This document shows, one piece after another, positions 1 through 7,157 of a DNA stretch of 19,848 bases. Position 1 is the first letter of the stretch, and the number at the start of each line of letters is the position of its first letter. A model generated the notes under the pieces. The model was given only the letters and a program-made list of their open reading frames with translations, did no database searches and was not told where the DNA came from. The translations under genes were made by a program, and so were the position numbers. Source of the DNA: Nocardiopsaceae bacterium (GTDB lineage: Bacteria > Actinomycetota > Actinomycetes > Streptosporangiales > Streptosporangiaceae); contig JAIRTY010000009.1 in assembly GCA_031254715.1 (NCBI GenBank), positions 1-19,848 of the forward strand. The letters are read 5' to 3'.

Positions 1-911
1 ACCACGCCGCCGGCCACGGCGCTGACGACGACCCCGCCGGTGTAGATCAGGATCAGGATCAGCAGCCCCTGCTTCGGATGCGGGTAGTGCACGGCGTCGC
101 GCAGGAAGTACAGCAGGTAGAGGGTCCCCATGGCGACCGACAGGGCGGCCAGGAAGCGGGTGACCCAGGCCCAGGCGAAGTCCGGGTGCTCGCGCGGGCT
201 GACCCAGAAGGAGCCCGCCAGCTCGCGCCAGGACAGCGGCGGCCGGTGCTCGCGCGCCAGCGGATGGTCGCCGGTCAGCAGCGCGAACGGCAGCGCCAGG
301 CCCACCAGCAGGGCCGCGATCACCAGGTAGCCGCTCACCAGGCCGGTGAACACGTCGACCACCAGCACGGTGCCGGTCACCAGGCCGAGCGCATGCGGCA
401 TTCCCGCCCAGCCGGCCACCCGCGCTCGCTGGTTCACCGGCACCCGGTCCGGGATCGCGGCGCTGAGGCTGGCGTACTCGCCGTTCTGGAAAATGCAGAA
501 CACGACCCACAGCGCGACAACGCCGGCCACCGACTTCTGCACCGCCAGCACGGCCAGGCTCAGGCAAGCGAGCAGCGCCATCCCCAGCGTCCACCGGTGG
601 CGCCTGCCGCGCAGCCGGCCCAGCCCGAAGGTATCGGTCGTGCGGTCAGACAGCACCCCGGCCAGCGGCGTGGCCAGCCCGGAGGCGAGGGCGCCCAGCC
701 CGGTCACCACCGCGAGCGCGGCGATCTTGTGCCGGGGAGTGATGTCCTGCAACTGGATGGGCAGGAGTACCTGCAACGGCGTGTTGACGGCCATCCACAT
801 GCCGAGGCTTGCGAGGCTCAGGCCGGCGATCCAGCTCCGCCGGACATGCAGGGCGGGCTCGGAGAGTGCGAGGGGTGCCGCCCGCGCCGCCTCGGCTGCC
901 TGGTCGGTCAA
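1..911 (-). CDS. MFS transporter, N-terminal part (gene runs off the left edge)
   Basis: Reverse-strand reading gives about 303 residues of an integral membrane protein with no stop before the window edge, so the C-terminal third is missing. Hydrophobic helices alternate with short loops. The loop after the second helix reads GVLSDRTTD (residues 85-93) followed by an Arg-rich stretch ending RGRRHRW (101-107), which matches the loop 2-3 signature of the major facilitator superfamily, most like the sugar-transporter-like branch with DRTRxxxGRRRPW loops. The start is TTG at 911, preceded on the minus strand by AGGAG with a five-base spacer; no ATG or GTG fits better at this end of the fold. It lies downstream of the ArsR/Nudix genes on the same strand, 75 bp after the nearest upstream frame, so it could belong to that transcript. 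The substrate cannot be read from the sequence; export or sugar uptake are both possible. Confidence 0.82.
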   Translation of the reverse strand, partial: MTDQAAEAARAAPLALSEPALHVRRSWIAGLSLASLGMWMAVNTPLQVLLPIQLQDITPRHKIAALAVVTGLGALASGLATPLAGVLSDRTTDTFGLGRLRGRRHRWTLGMALLACLSLAVLAVQKSVAGVVALWVVFCIFQNGEYASLSAAIPDRVPVNQRARVAGWAGMPHALGLVTGTVLVVDVFTGLVSGYLVIAALLVGLALPFALLTGDHPLAREHRPPLSWRELAGSFWVSPREHPDFAWAWVTRFLAALSVAMGTLYLLYFLRDAVHYPHPKQGLLILILIYTGGVVVSAVAGGV

Positions 912-986
912 CTCAGCTCCTGGCCAGCGGTGGGAATATGCACGGATCATGCCCTGTCTTGGCCGGAAATGGTAGAGCCCGCCCGG

Positions 987-1255
987 CTACCCTCCAGGTG
1001 GCCGGCTGACCAGCTGGGTGGCGCGGACGGCGGCGGCGAGCGCGTCGGCGTTGCCGGTGCGCGCGTAGACGTCGGCTGCGGTGTCCGCGAACTTGATCAC
1101 GTGCTCGTCGCCATGATCGACGGCCCGGGGCGAAGATCCCCGCAAGCGCAGGCAAGCGCATTCACCCGTTCATATTCGGTATCGATCAGCGTCTCGAACC
1201 GGCGCAGCACGACCGGTTCTGCCAGGTGGCCGCCCACCGCGCGGATGATGGTCAC
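987..1255 (-). pseudogene. Small gene of unknown function, apparently frameshifted
   Basis: A GTG codon at 1255 overlaps the Nudix stop as GTGA, the usual sign of a translationally coupled gene. From it a 52-residue frame runs to a stop at 1097 and contains a protein-like stretch (GGHLAEPVVLRRFETLIDTE), but its last residues look random. From about 1130 to the TAG at 987 another frame of the same strand takes over with an equally protein-like stretch (HVIKFADTAADVYARTGNAD). Joining the two needs one base of shift and would give about 89 residues, largely helical. Either the gene is broken by a one-base deletion, or it is a short real gene of 52 residues (1097-1255), or there is a sequencing error. 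The family is not recognised. The upstream neighbours are the Nudix and ArsR genes. Confidence 0.4.
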
Positions 1256-1785
1256 GAGAAGAGCTCGAACGGCTCGTCTATTTCCCGGCCCGCCAGGAAC
1301 GGGGCGAGCAGCACGGGGAGCTGGCCGGGGTAGAAGCGCTCGCGGCTGCCGAGCACCTCCGGCACCGGCCACCAGCGGTAGCCGAAGTAGTCCTCCTTCT
1401 CGTAGTCCAGCCGCTGCGATTCGTCGAGGCCAGGCCCGGGGACGGCAAGGCGCACCGCCGCGATCACCTCGTCTTGCAGGCGCCGTGCCTGCCGGTGCCG
1501 GAATGAGGCCCGCCGCCGCCAGGAGGGCGGGCCGACCTGGGCGGGCAGGGCAGCGATCCCGGTCTCCTCGAGAAGTTCCCTGACCGCGGCGTCGCGGTAG
1601 GTCTCGCCCGGCTCTATGCCGCCCCCGGGCAGTTCCCACCAGGTCCCGGGACCGGGGCGGGAGGGGTCGCGGGTGTGCAGGAGCAGCATCCGGCCCCGGA
1701 CGTCGAGCACCACCAGCCGCACCACGCTGCGCTCGATGATGGGCAGGCCGTCATCGGGCAGCGGCACCGGGGGACGGGCGGGCAC
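1252..1785 (-). CDS. Nudix hydrolase
   Basis: A 177-residue protein with a complete Nudix box at residues 55-77: G, five residues, E61, seven residues, then RELLEETGI. The glutamates of REXXEE bind the Mg2+ or Mn2+ that supports attack on the diphosphate of a nucleoside diphosphate linked to another group. The preceding WWELPGGG segment is typical of the MutT/ADP-ribose pyrophosphatase-like families; substrate specificity cannot be inferred. The chosen start is GTG at 1785, whose G is the last base of the ArsR stop codon (TAGTG arrangement), which implies coupling; a longer frame extending further upstream would overlap ArsR and begins with Arg/Pro-rich, non-family sequence. The stop overlaps the GTG of the next small frame by four bases. 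The ArsR-Nudix-small gene set is probably one transcript controlled by the ArsR protein. Confidence 0.9.
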   Translation of the reverse strand: MPARPPVPLPDDGLPIIERSVVRLVVLDVRGRMLLLHTRDPSRPGPGTWWELPGGGIEPGETYRDAAVRELLEETGIAALPAQVGPPSWRRRASFRHRQARRLQDEVIAAVRLAVPGPGLDESQRLDYEKEDYFGYRWWPVPEVLGSRERFYPGQLPVLLAPFLAGREIDEPFELFS

Positions 1786-2126
1786 TAGTCGCGGGCCGGG
1801 GCTGGCTGGGCCGGGGCGGGCCTGCTCATGACCAGGTCGGCGGCGGTGGGGAAGCAATCCACGCACGCCGGGTTGATCCGGTAGTAGGTGGCGGCGCCGT
1901 GCGGATCGGCGAGCAGGAACCGCACCGCGGCCAGCACCTTGAGATGGGCGGAGACGGTGGACTGGCCGACCCCGACGGCGGCGGTGATCTCGCGCACGTT
2001 CATCGCGGTACGGCCGCGGGCCAGCAGCGAGACGATCTGCACCCGGGTGGGATCGGCGAGCGTCTTGAACCAGGTCGCGTACTCGACGGCGGCGGCCCGG
2101 TCGAGGATCGGGGGATCATTGTTCAT
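1785..2126 (-). CDS. ArsR-family winged-helix regulator
   Basis: A 113-residue protein with the ArsR/SmtB fold: LADPTRVQIVSLLARG at residues 23-38, the recognition helix region VGVGQSTVSAHLKVL at 51-65, then the wing (GAATYYRIN, 78-86). Members are small dimeric repressors of their own operon, released by metal or another signal. A CVDC pair (C88, C91) near the C-terminus could sense a metal or thiol/redox state, but it is not the classical alpha3 or alpha5 metal site, so the inducer is unknown. The first ATG (2126) is used because the ATG ten bases upstream is out of frame and closes at once. The start codon sits inside a perfect inverted repeat, a likely autoregulatory operator. It is followed by the Nudix gene with a one-base overlap. 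Confidence 0.9.
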   Translation of the reverse strand: MNNDPPILDRAAAVEYATWFKTLADPTRVQIVSLLARGRTAMNVREITAAVGVGQSTVSAHLKVLAAVRFLLADPHGAATYYRINPACVDCFPTAADLVMSRPAPAQPAPARD

Positions 2127-2150
2127 CGCTCATCGACGATAACCGATGAA
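2122..2150. promoter_or_regulatory. Inverted repeat over the ArsR start codon (candidate operator)
   Basis: TTCATCG (2122-2128) and its exact reverse complement CGATGAA (2144-2150) flank a 15-base centre that itself contains further ATCG/CGAT pieces. ArsR proteins bind imperfect palindromes of this size at their own promoters. The site includes the ArsR ATG at 2126-2124, so binding would block the start of the gene or a near-leaderless transcript. The identification as operator is inference. Confidence 0.5.
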
Positions 2151-2192
2151 TAGCCGGTACGAAAGGGGGCGCCTCGCTCGTGACAGGGTTCG

Positions 2193-3281
2193 TCACCCGG
2201 CGGCGGGGCTCAGGGTGACCGTGCGTTCCTCGCGCGCCGATTCGTACACGGCACAGGCCAGCTCGAGGGCCGCCCGGCCATCCTGGCCGGTGACCGACGG
2301 CTGGCGGCCCTCGTCGATCGCCGCGAGCAGGTCGGCGATCTGCACCGCGTGCGCCGATGCCGCCGGATCACGGGAGGCGGTCCCGGCACCCCCTGGCGCG
2401 GCACCTCCTGGCCCGGTACCGCCGGGTTCAGGGGCGGCCAGGGCGCGGCGGGTGATCCGCCCGTCCTCGATGACGACGGTGCCCTCGGTCCCGGTGATCT
2501 CCAGCCGCTGGGCCGATCCGGGGAAGGCGGCGGTGGTGGTGACGATCGTGCCGAGTGCGCCGGATGCGAACCTCAGCATCGCCAGCGCGATGTCCTCGGT
2601 CTCCACGCTGTGGGCCCGGGTGGCGAACGTCGCGGTGACCTCTGTGACCGGGCCCATGCACCAGCGGAGCAGGTCGGCGTAGTGGATGCCCTGGTTCAGC
2701 AGCGATCCGCCATCCAGTGCCCAGGTGCCCCGCCAGGCCGCGCTGTCGTAGTACGCCTGGGTCCGGTGCCACTTCGTGGCCGCCTCGCCGAGCACCAGCT
2801 GGCCGAGGGCATCATGGTCGAGGAGCCGCCGCAGCTCGGCCGGCCCGGGGTCGAACCGGTGCTGGGAGATCACGGTCAGCTGCACGCCGGCGCCGCGCGC
2901 CGCTTCGATCAGCCGGTCGGCGGCCGCCAGGGCGACGTCCATCGGCTTCTCGATGACCAGGTGCTTGCCTGCCTTCGCGGCCTCCGTCCCGACCTCCGCG
3001 TGCAGCCCGCTTGGCACGCACACGCAGACGACGTCGATGTCGTCGCGGGAGACCAGCGCCGCCAGGCCGGGCTCGGCGGCGCAGCCCCGTTCCCTGGCAA
3101 CCGCCGCGGCGCGGCTGGGGTCGGTGTCGGTCACCGCGACCAGCCGCGCCCGGCCGAGCGCGGCGAGCGCGGCGACCGCGTCGGCGTGGCTGGCGGAGAT
3201 CACGCCGCAGCCGACGATGCCGAAGCCGTACCTCGCCGCATGCTGACCGCCGCGGCGGCGTCCGCCCGGCCCGCTGGTCAC
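2193..3281 (-). CDS. Gfo/Idh/MocA-family NAD(P)-dependent oxidoreductase
   Basis: A 362-residue protein. The N-terminal Rossmann fold carries the nucleotide loop GIVGCGVIS (residues 21-29) and an acidic residue at the end of the second strand (D52). The catalytic lysine sits in the family motif EKP (K112), and the second catalytic cluster is GGSLLNQGIHYADLL (191-205, with H200 and D203). Such enzymes oxidise or reduce a ring or chain hydroxyl of sugars, inositols or related compounds. Start: GTG at 3281 forms a GTGA overlap with the stop of the isomerase-like gene, so the two are translationally coupled and probably act on the same substrate. Residues about 283-308 form a Gly/Pro/Ala-rich insertion in the C-terminal domain that is unusual for the family. 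It is the last gene of the sugar operon. The substrate is unknown; a 3-dehydrogenation of a glycoside and an inositol-type reaction are both possible. Confidence 0.92.
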   Translation of the reverse strand: MTSGPGGRRRGGQHAARYGFGIVGCGVISASHADAVAALAALGRARLVAVTDTDPSRAAAVARERGCAAEPGLAALVSRDDIDVVCVCVPSGLHAEVGTEAAKAGKHLVIEKPMDVALAAADRLIEAARGAGVQLTVISQHRFDPGPAELRRLLDHDALGQLVLGEAATKWHRTQAYYDSAAWRGTWALDGGSLLNQGIHYADLLRWCMGPVTEVTATFATRAHSVETEDIALAMLRFASGALGTIVTTTAAFPGSAQRLEITGTEGTVVIEDGRITRRALAAPEPGGTGPGGAAPGGAGTASRDPAASAHAVQIADLLAAIDEGRQPSVTGQDGRAALELACAVYESAREERTVTLSPAAG

Positions 3282-4123
3282 GCGTCCTCCCCGGTGCCCG
3301 CGGTTTCCAGCCAGCGGTGCAGCACCCGCAGGTGCTGCGGCAGGGCGATCTCAGGTTCCTCGATCTCGGGGTGCCACCGCTTCTCCCATTCGACCGAGAT
3401 CCAGCCGTGGTAGCCGCCGGCCAGCAGCAGCGCGAGCATCTGCGGTACCGGCACCTCGCCCTCGCCGAGCAGCACGAGCTGCCAGCCGCCGGGCCGCCCC
3501 GGCGCCCGCCGGGCGTCCTTGACCTGCGCCAGCAGGACCCGCCCGGCCAGGTTGCCTGCCACCTCGGCAGGCGTCTCGCCCATCCGGTGGGGATGGTGGC
3601 TGTCCCAGACCGCGCCGCCGGCCGCGGCGCCCGGCATCGCGAGCAGCTCGGCCAGCACCGACGAAGCGGAGAACGCATCGTGGGTCTCCACCCCGATGGC
3701 GACGCCGAGCCGCTCGGCTGCCGGCGAGGCCGCGGCCAGCACCCGGGCGGCCGCCGCCAGCCGCGCCTGCCGCGCTGCGCCGCCGTCCCTCGCATCCGGC
3801 AGCTCCCCGCCGAAGACCCGGACCAGCGGGGCTTCCCACTCGCTGGCGAGCGCAAGGAATCCGCGCAGCCGGGGCAGCGGGTCATCATCGGTGAGCCGGA
3901 TCGAGCTGTCGAGCGCGGCCACCGGCAGGCCGCCGCTGGCCAGCGTGCGCCTGACCCGGGTGCGGGCCGCGGCGTCCATCGAGGGGTCTATCAGCTCGCC
4001 GTCGATGAGTCTCAGCTCGACCCCGGAGTAGCCCCAGGACCTGCCCAGCGACAGCGCGTCGGCCAGCGGGGCGGCGGGAAAGGCGAGGGTGCTGAAGGCG
4101 ATGCGGGGCGGTCTGGCTGGCAA
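3278..4123 (-). CDS. TIM-barrel sugar phosphate isomerase/epimerase-like protein (AP endonuclease 2 superfamily)
   Basis: A 281-residue protein of the IolE/hydroxypyruvate-isomerase-like barrel superfamily. It opens with RIAFSTLAFPAAPL (residues 7-20) and GYSGVELRL (31-39). Candidate metal ligands are in GVETHD (E146), WDSHH (D174, H176/H177) and SVEWEKRWHPE (E245). Members isomerise, epimerise or dehydrate sugars and inositols, and some split oxidised glycosides. The chosen start is TTG at 4123, directly before the first beta strand. The upstream ATG at 4213 would add a 30-residue Arg/Pro-rich leader and lies inside the terminator-like hairpin, so it is less likely. The gene is coupled to the oxidoreductase by a GTGA overlap, a pair seen in inositol and keto-glycoside pathways. 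The exact reaction cannot be decided from sequence. Confidence 0.85.
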   Translation of the reverse strand: MPARPPRIAFSTLAFPAAPLADALSLGRSWGYSGVELRLIDGELIDPSMDAAARTRVRRTLASGGLPVAALDSSIRLTDDDPLPRLRGFLALASEWEAPLVRVFGGELPDARDGGAARQARLAAAARVLAAASPAAERLGVAIGVETHDAFSASSVLAELLAMPGAAAGGAVWDSHHPHRMGETPAEVAGNLAGRVLLAQVKDARRAPGRPGGWQLVLLGEGEVPVPQMLALLLAGGYHGWISVEWEKRWHPEIEEPEIALPQHLRVLHRWLETAGTGEDA

Positions 4124-4163
4124 CCTGAGGACCTGTCTGGAGGGTGCGGGTTGACGTTGGCCG

Positions 4164-4228
4164 GCGCCTGCCCTGCCCCGCCGGTCCGGTCCGGGACGAG
4201 ACCGACCGGGCAAGGGCAGGGCAGGCGC
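4164..4228 (-). terminator. Strong hairpin between the binding-protein and isomerase genes
   Basis: A perfect 15-bp inverted repeat, left arm 4164-4178 and right arm 4214-4228, with an inner CCGGTC/GACCGG pair (4181-4186 and 4204-4209) that can extend the stem. It begins 12 bases after the stop of the binding-protein gene and lies before the start of the isomerase gene. There is no T-tract, which is usual for actinobacterial terminators. It may terminate part of the transcription or protect the 3' end of the binding-protein mRNA, giving more binding protein than downstream enzyme. Confidence 0.65.
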
Positions 4229-4240
4229 GGCGGGCGGCCG

Positions 4241-5941
4241 TCAGCCGGCCGGGCGCAGGTGCAGGATGACGACCAGGTCGGTGCCCGAGCCGGCGCCGTT
4301 GTTCGTGCCCGACGGCTGCCCGGACTCATACGGGTTCGACTGGGTCGGCCAGCCCACGAAGTTCTGCGAGTTGTACTCGAACCACTCCGCCGCTGTCTCC
4401 AGCGGGATCACCGGCAGGTTGGCCGCGACGTACTTCTCCAGCGGCACGAGCAGCTTTGCCTGCTGTGCCACGGTGGCGGCGCCGGCCACCTTGGCCAGCT
4501 GGGCGTTCAGGGCCGGGCTCTTCAGCCGCTCGTAGTCGCCGGTGGCGGACTTGCCGGCGAGCGCGCTGTTGAGCCAGCCGTTGTAGAGAGCGAACGGGGT
4601 GATGCCGCCGTTCGACCAGTGCTCGGTCAGCTGGAAGTTGCCGTCGGCGACATCTTGGGTCCAGGCGTTCACCGACAGCCCCTGGAAGGTCGCGTGGATG
4701 CCCGCGGCCCGCAGTTCCTGGGCGGCGATGGAGTCGACCTCTGCCATGTCGGTGTAGGCGGACGGGGAGATGATCGTGAAGGCGACCGGCTTGCCGCCCT
4801 TCTGGAAGTAGCCGTCGCTGCCCTTCGTGTAACCGGCGGCCTTCAGCACGTTCTGCGCCGCCGCGGCGTTGGCGTGCGGCGAGATCGTCATGTTGGCGAC
4901 CGGCCCGCTCCAGGCCTTGTACGCCGGCAGGGTCAGGCCGGTGGCGTTGACCACCGGGGTCTCCAGGCCAGCCTCGCCCTCCCGGCCGAGTACGGTCCGG
5001 TCGACGGCCAGGCTGACCGCTTTCCTGACTGCCAGGTCGGACAGCGGCCACTTGGTCAGGTTGGGCTCGAGGCTCTCGTCACCGTTGGCCGCCTCCCAGT
5101 AGTGGTGGTGGGCGGGGTCCTTGGCCACGAAGTTCTTCTGCAGGCCGGGGATGTAGTTCCCGGTCCAGTCGATCTGGCCGGAGAACAGCGCGGACAGCGC
5201 GCCGGTGTTGGAGGTGTAGACGGGGAAGTAGACCTTGGCGACCTTGACCTTCGACGGCTGCCAGTAGTGCGGGTTCTTCACCAGCGTGTACCCCTGGGAC
5301 GTGAACGTGCCCAGCTCATAAGGCCCGGTGCCGACCGGCTTGGGGTCGGTGAACGTCGCCGGGTTGCCGGCCTTGCTCCAGATGGCCTTGGGGACGATCC
5401 CCGTCCCCGCGATGTACTGCAGGTTGGTGTACTGGGGCGTCGGGAAGGTGAGGGTGACGGTGTCACCGGAGGCGCTCACGCTCGAAATGGTCAGGCCGTT
5501 CAGGTTGATCGCGGGGTTCTTCTTCATCAGGGTGAAGGTGAACGCGACGTCGGCCGGGGTGAACGGCGTCCCGTCATTCCACTTCACGCCCTGCCGGATG
5601 GTGAAGGTGATCTTCTTGCCGCCGTTCGACCACTTGTAACCGGTGGCCAGCCACGGGTACTGGACGGTTGTGCTGGCCAGGTTGAACTCGACCAGCGGCT
5701 CGTAGATGAGCCCGGTCGCGCCCATGCCGTAGGCGGCCTGGGTGGTCGCGTAAGGGTTGAACGCGTCGGTGATGGAAGTCTCGGGGGAGCTCTCCATCAC
5801 CAGCGCCCGGTTCGCGTTGCCTCCTGCCGGCCCGGAGGAGTTCGCCGTGGATCCGGAGGATCCGCACGCGGCGACAACGACCGCGAGGACGCCGGCTGCC
5901 GCGATGGTCATGAGCTTTCTTCGGCTGTGCAATCTCCTCAT
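4241..5941 (-). CDS. ABC transporter substrate-binding lipoprotein, family 5 (Opp/Dpp/cellobiose type)
   Basis: A 566-residue secreted lipoprotein. The signal peptide has a basic start (MRRLHSRRKL), a hydrophobic core and the lipobox VAAC, with C26 as the lipidated residue, followed by a Ser/Gly-rich linker. The mature part has family SBP_bac_5 features: an N-terminal NPYATT region, YKWSNGGKKITFTIRQGVKWNDGTPFT-like text with the characteristic GVKWNDG, a PVGTGPYEL loop, and a C-terminal NLPVIPLETAAEW segment. The length is normal. Family 5 proteins bind peptides, nickel and also oligosaccharides such as cellobiose. Because it sits in an operon with a LacI regulator and opposite a GH1 glucosidase, a beta-glucoside or oligosaccharide ligand is inferred. 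The ATG at 5941 precedes the basic stretch; upstream in-frame sequence is low-complexity and overlaps the ATPase gene. It is flanked by hairpins on both sides. Confidence 0.93.
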   Translation of the reverse strand: MRRLHSRRKLMTIAAAGVLAVVVAACGSSGSTANSSGPAGGNANRALVMESSPETSITDAFNPYATTQAAYGMGATGLIYEPLVEFNLASTTVQYPWLATGYKWSNGGKKITFTIRQGVKWNDGTPFTPADVAFTFTLMKKNPAINLNGLTISSVSASGDTVTLTFPTPQYTNLQYIAGTGIVPKAIWSKAGNPATFTDPKPVGTGPYELGTFTSQGYTLVKNPHYWQPSKVKVAKVYFPVYTSNTGALSALFSGQIDWTGNYIPGLQKNFVAKDPAHHHYWEAANGDESLEPNLTKWPLSDLAVRKAVSLAVDRTVLGREGEAGLETPVVNATGLTLPAYKAWSGPVANMTISPHANAAAAQNVLKAAGYTKGSDGYFQKGGKPVAFTIISPSAYTDMAEVDSIAAQELRAAGIHATFQGLSVNAWTQDVADGNFQLTEHWSNGGITPFALYNGWLNSALAGKSATGDYERLKSPALNAQLAKVAGAATVAQQAKLLVPLEKYVAANLPVIPLETAAEWFEYNSQNFVGWPTQSNPYESGQPSGTNNGAGSGTDLVVILHLRPAG

Positions 5942-5989
5942 CGTCCTCAGCTTTCTTGTCCGTCGGGAGATGTAGATGAGGGCCGCTGC

Positions 5990-6031
5990 CGGCAAGCGCG
6001 TTGCCGTGTGCGCGAACGGGAGCAGTTCCCG
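5990..6031 (-). other. Two short inverted repeats in the ATPase/binding-protein gap
   Basis: In the 91-bp gap between the second ATPase gene and the binding-protein gene, CGGCAA (5990-5995) pairs with TTGCCG (6001-6006), and CGGGA (6017-6021) pairs with TCCCG (6027-6031). The second stem follows the ATPase stop codon almost directly. They could be a weak terminator plus a regulatory element or an mRNA-processing site that separates expression of the binding protein from the membrane components. They are short, so chance in GC-rich DNA is possible. Confidence 0.3.
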
Positions 6032-6032
6032 G

Positions 6033-7157
6033 CTAGCTCGCTGTGGCCTCACCTCCCCGCTGCCCGGCCAGGACGTCAGGGGCGGCCACGTCAAGCCGCC
6101 AGCAGGCGGCGGAGCGCGCGGCCGAGACGCGCTGCGGTGCCGGGTTCTCCCGGCGGCAGCGGTCCTCGGCGAGCGGGCACCTGGGGCTGAACGGGCAGCC
6201 TGCCGATGCGGCCGAGCCGGCCTGCGGCAGTCGCTGGCCGCCGCTCCCGGCGCCCGGGTGCGACGGCGGCCCGGCACCGCGGAGCATGCCGCCGAGGTTG
6301 TCGGGGTCGGGCGCGGAGGCGACGAGCAGCTGGGTGTAGGGATGCGCGGGGCGCTGCGTTAGTTCCTCCGCCGGGCCCCGCTCGACGATCCGCCCGGCAT
6401 ACATGACCAGCACCTCGTCGGCGAAATAGCGGGCCGACGCGATGTCATGGGTGATGTACAGCATCGCGAGCTGGAACCTGCGGCGCAGATCGTCGAGCAG
6501 GCTCAGCATCTCGAGCCGGATCGAGACGTCGAGCATGGAGACCGGCTCGTCGGCGAGCAGGACGCTCGGCCGGGCGGCGAGAGCCCTGGCGAACGAGACC
6601 CGCTGGCGCTGACCGCCGGACAGCTCGTGCGGGTACTTGCCGATGAACTGGTCCGCGGGCGTCAGCCGGACCTGCTCCAGCAGGGTGACGATTTCCTGCC
6701 CGGCCGGCTGGCGCGATCTCGTGCCCTGCTGCAGCCGCACCGGCCGCTCCAGGTGATAGCGCACCGTGTGCACCGGGTTCAGCGATGCGAACGGGTCCTG
6801 GAAGACCAGCTGTACCTGGCTCTTGTAGCGGCGGAACGCGCGGCGGGCTGACAGGTCGACCGGTTCGCCGTTCAGCCGGATCAGGCCCGTGGTCAGCCGC
6901 TCCTGCCCGGCGAGCAGCCTGGCGGCGGTCGACTTGCCCGAGCCGCTTTCGCCGACGAGCGCCACGACGCCGCCCCGGTACAGGCTGAACGAGACGTCGC
7001 GCACCGCGTGCAGCACCTGGCCGGGACCGGTCCGGAAATCCTTGCCCACGCCGATCGCCTCGAGCGCGAGCGGCCCGCGTGCCGCGGCCGCCGACCTGAC
7101 CTCACCGGTACGGGCTCCGGCGCTGCCTTCCCCGCCCGCTGCCCCTGCGCCGGTCAT
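6033..7157 (-). CDS. ABC transporter ATP-binding protein, OppF/DppF type
   Basis: A 374-residue ATPase. Walker A GESGSGKST at 69-77, Q-loop Q120 in VFQDPFASLNP, signature LSGGQRQ at 179-185, Walker B LLADEP at 200-205 with D-loop SMLD (207-210), and the switch histidine H237 in ITHD. A C-terminal oligopeptide/dipeptide-type extension carries CPFSPRC (C321, C327), C334 and C352. Residues 1-28 are an Ala/Gly-rich leader of no known function. The ATG at 7157 overlaps the stop of the preceding ATPase gene as ATGA. Together with the other ATPase it should form the heterodimeric motor of the importer. Position 207 is Ser where many transporters have Thr, a conservative change. After the stop come two small hairpins and the binding-protein gene. 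Confidence 0.94.
   Translation of the reverse strand: MTGAGAAGGEGSAGARTGEVRSAAAARGPLALEAIGVGKDFRTGPGQVLHAVRDVSFSLYRGGVVALVGESGSGKSTAARLLAGQERLTTGLIRLNGEPVDLSARRAFRRYKSQVQLVFQDPFASLNPVHTVRYHLERPVRLQQGTRSRQPAGQEIVTLLEQVRLTPADQFIGKYPHELSGGQRQRVSFARALAARPSVLLADEPVSMLDVSIRLEMLSLLDDLRRRFQLAMLYITHDIASARYFADEVLVMYAGRIVERGPAEELTQRPAHPYTQLLVASAPDPDNLGGMLRGAGPPSHPGAGSGGQRLPQAGSAASAGCPFSPRCPLAEDRCRRENPAPQRVSAARSAACWRLDVAAPDVLAGQRGGEATAS

Noticed and set aside
78..1583. 501-residue open frame on the plus strand
   Set aside because: Antisense to the MFS and Nudix genes, which both have clear family motifs on the minus strand.
2178..2196. GTGAC/GTCAC stem at the end of the oxidoreductase gene as a terminator
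   Set aside because: Five base pairs only and overlapping the stop; no better stem seen nearby.
4124..4213. N-terminal extension of the isomerase-like protein from ATG 4213
   Set aside because: It lies within the hairpin, encodes a non-family Arg/Pro-rich leader, and the barrel's first strand begins right after the TTG at 4123.
3011..6190. 1059-residue open frame on the plus strand
   Set aside because: Antisense to the isomerase and binding-protein genes; its Arg/Gly/Pro-rich translation has no domain, and such frames arise from the strong third-position GC bias.
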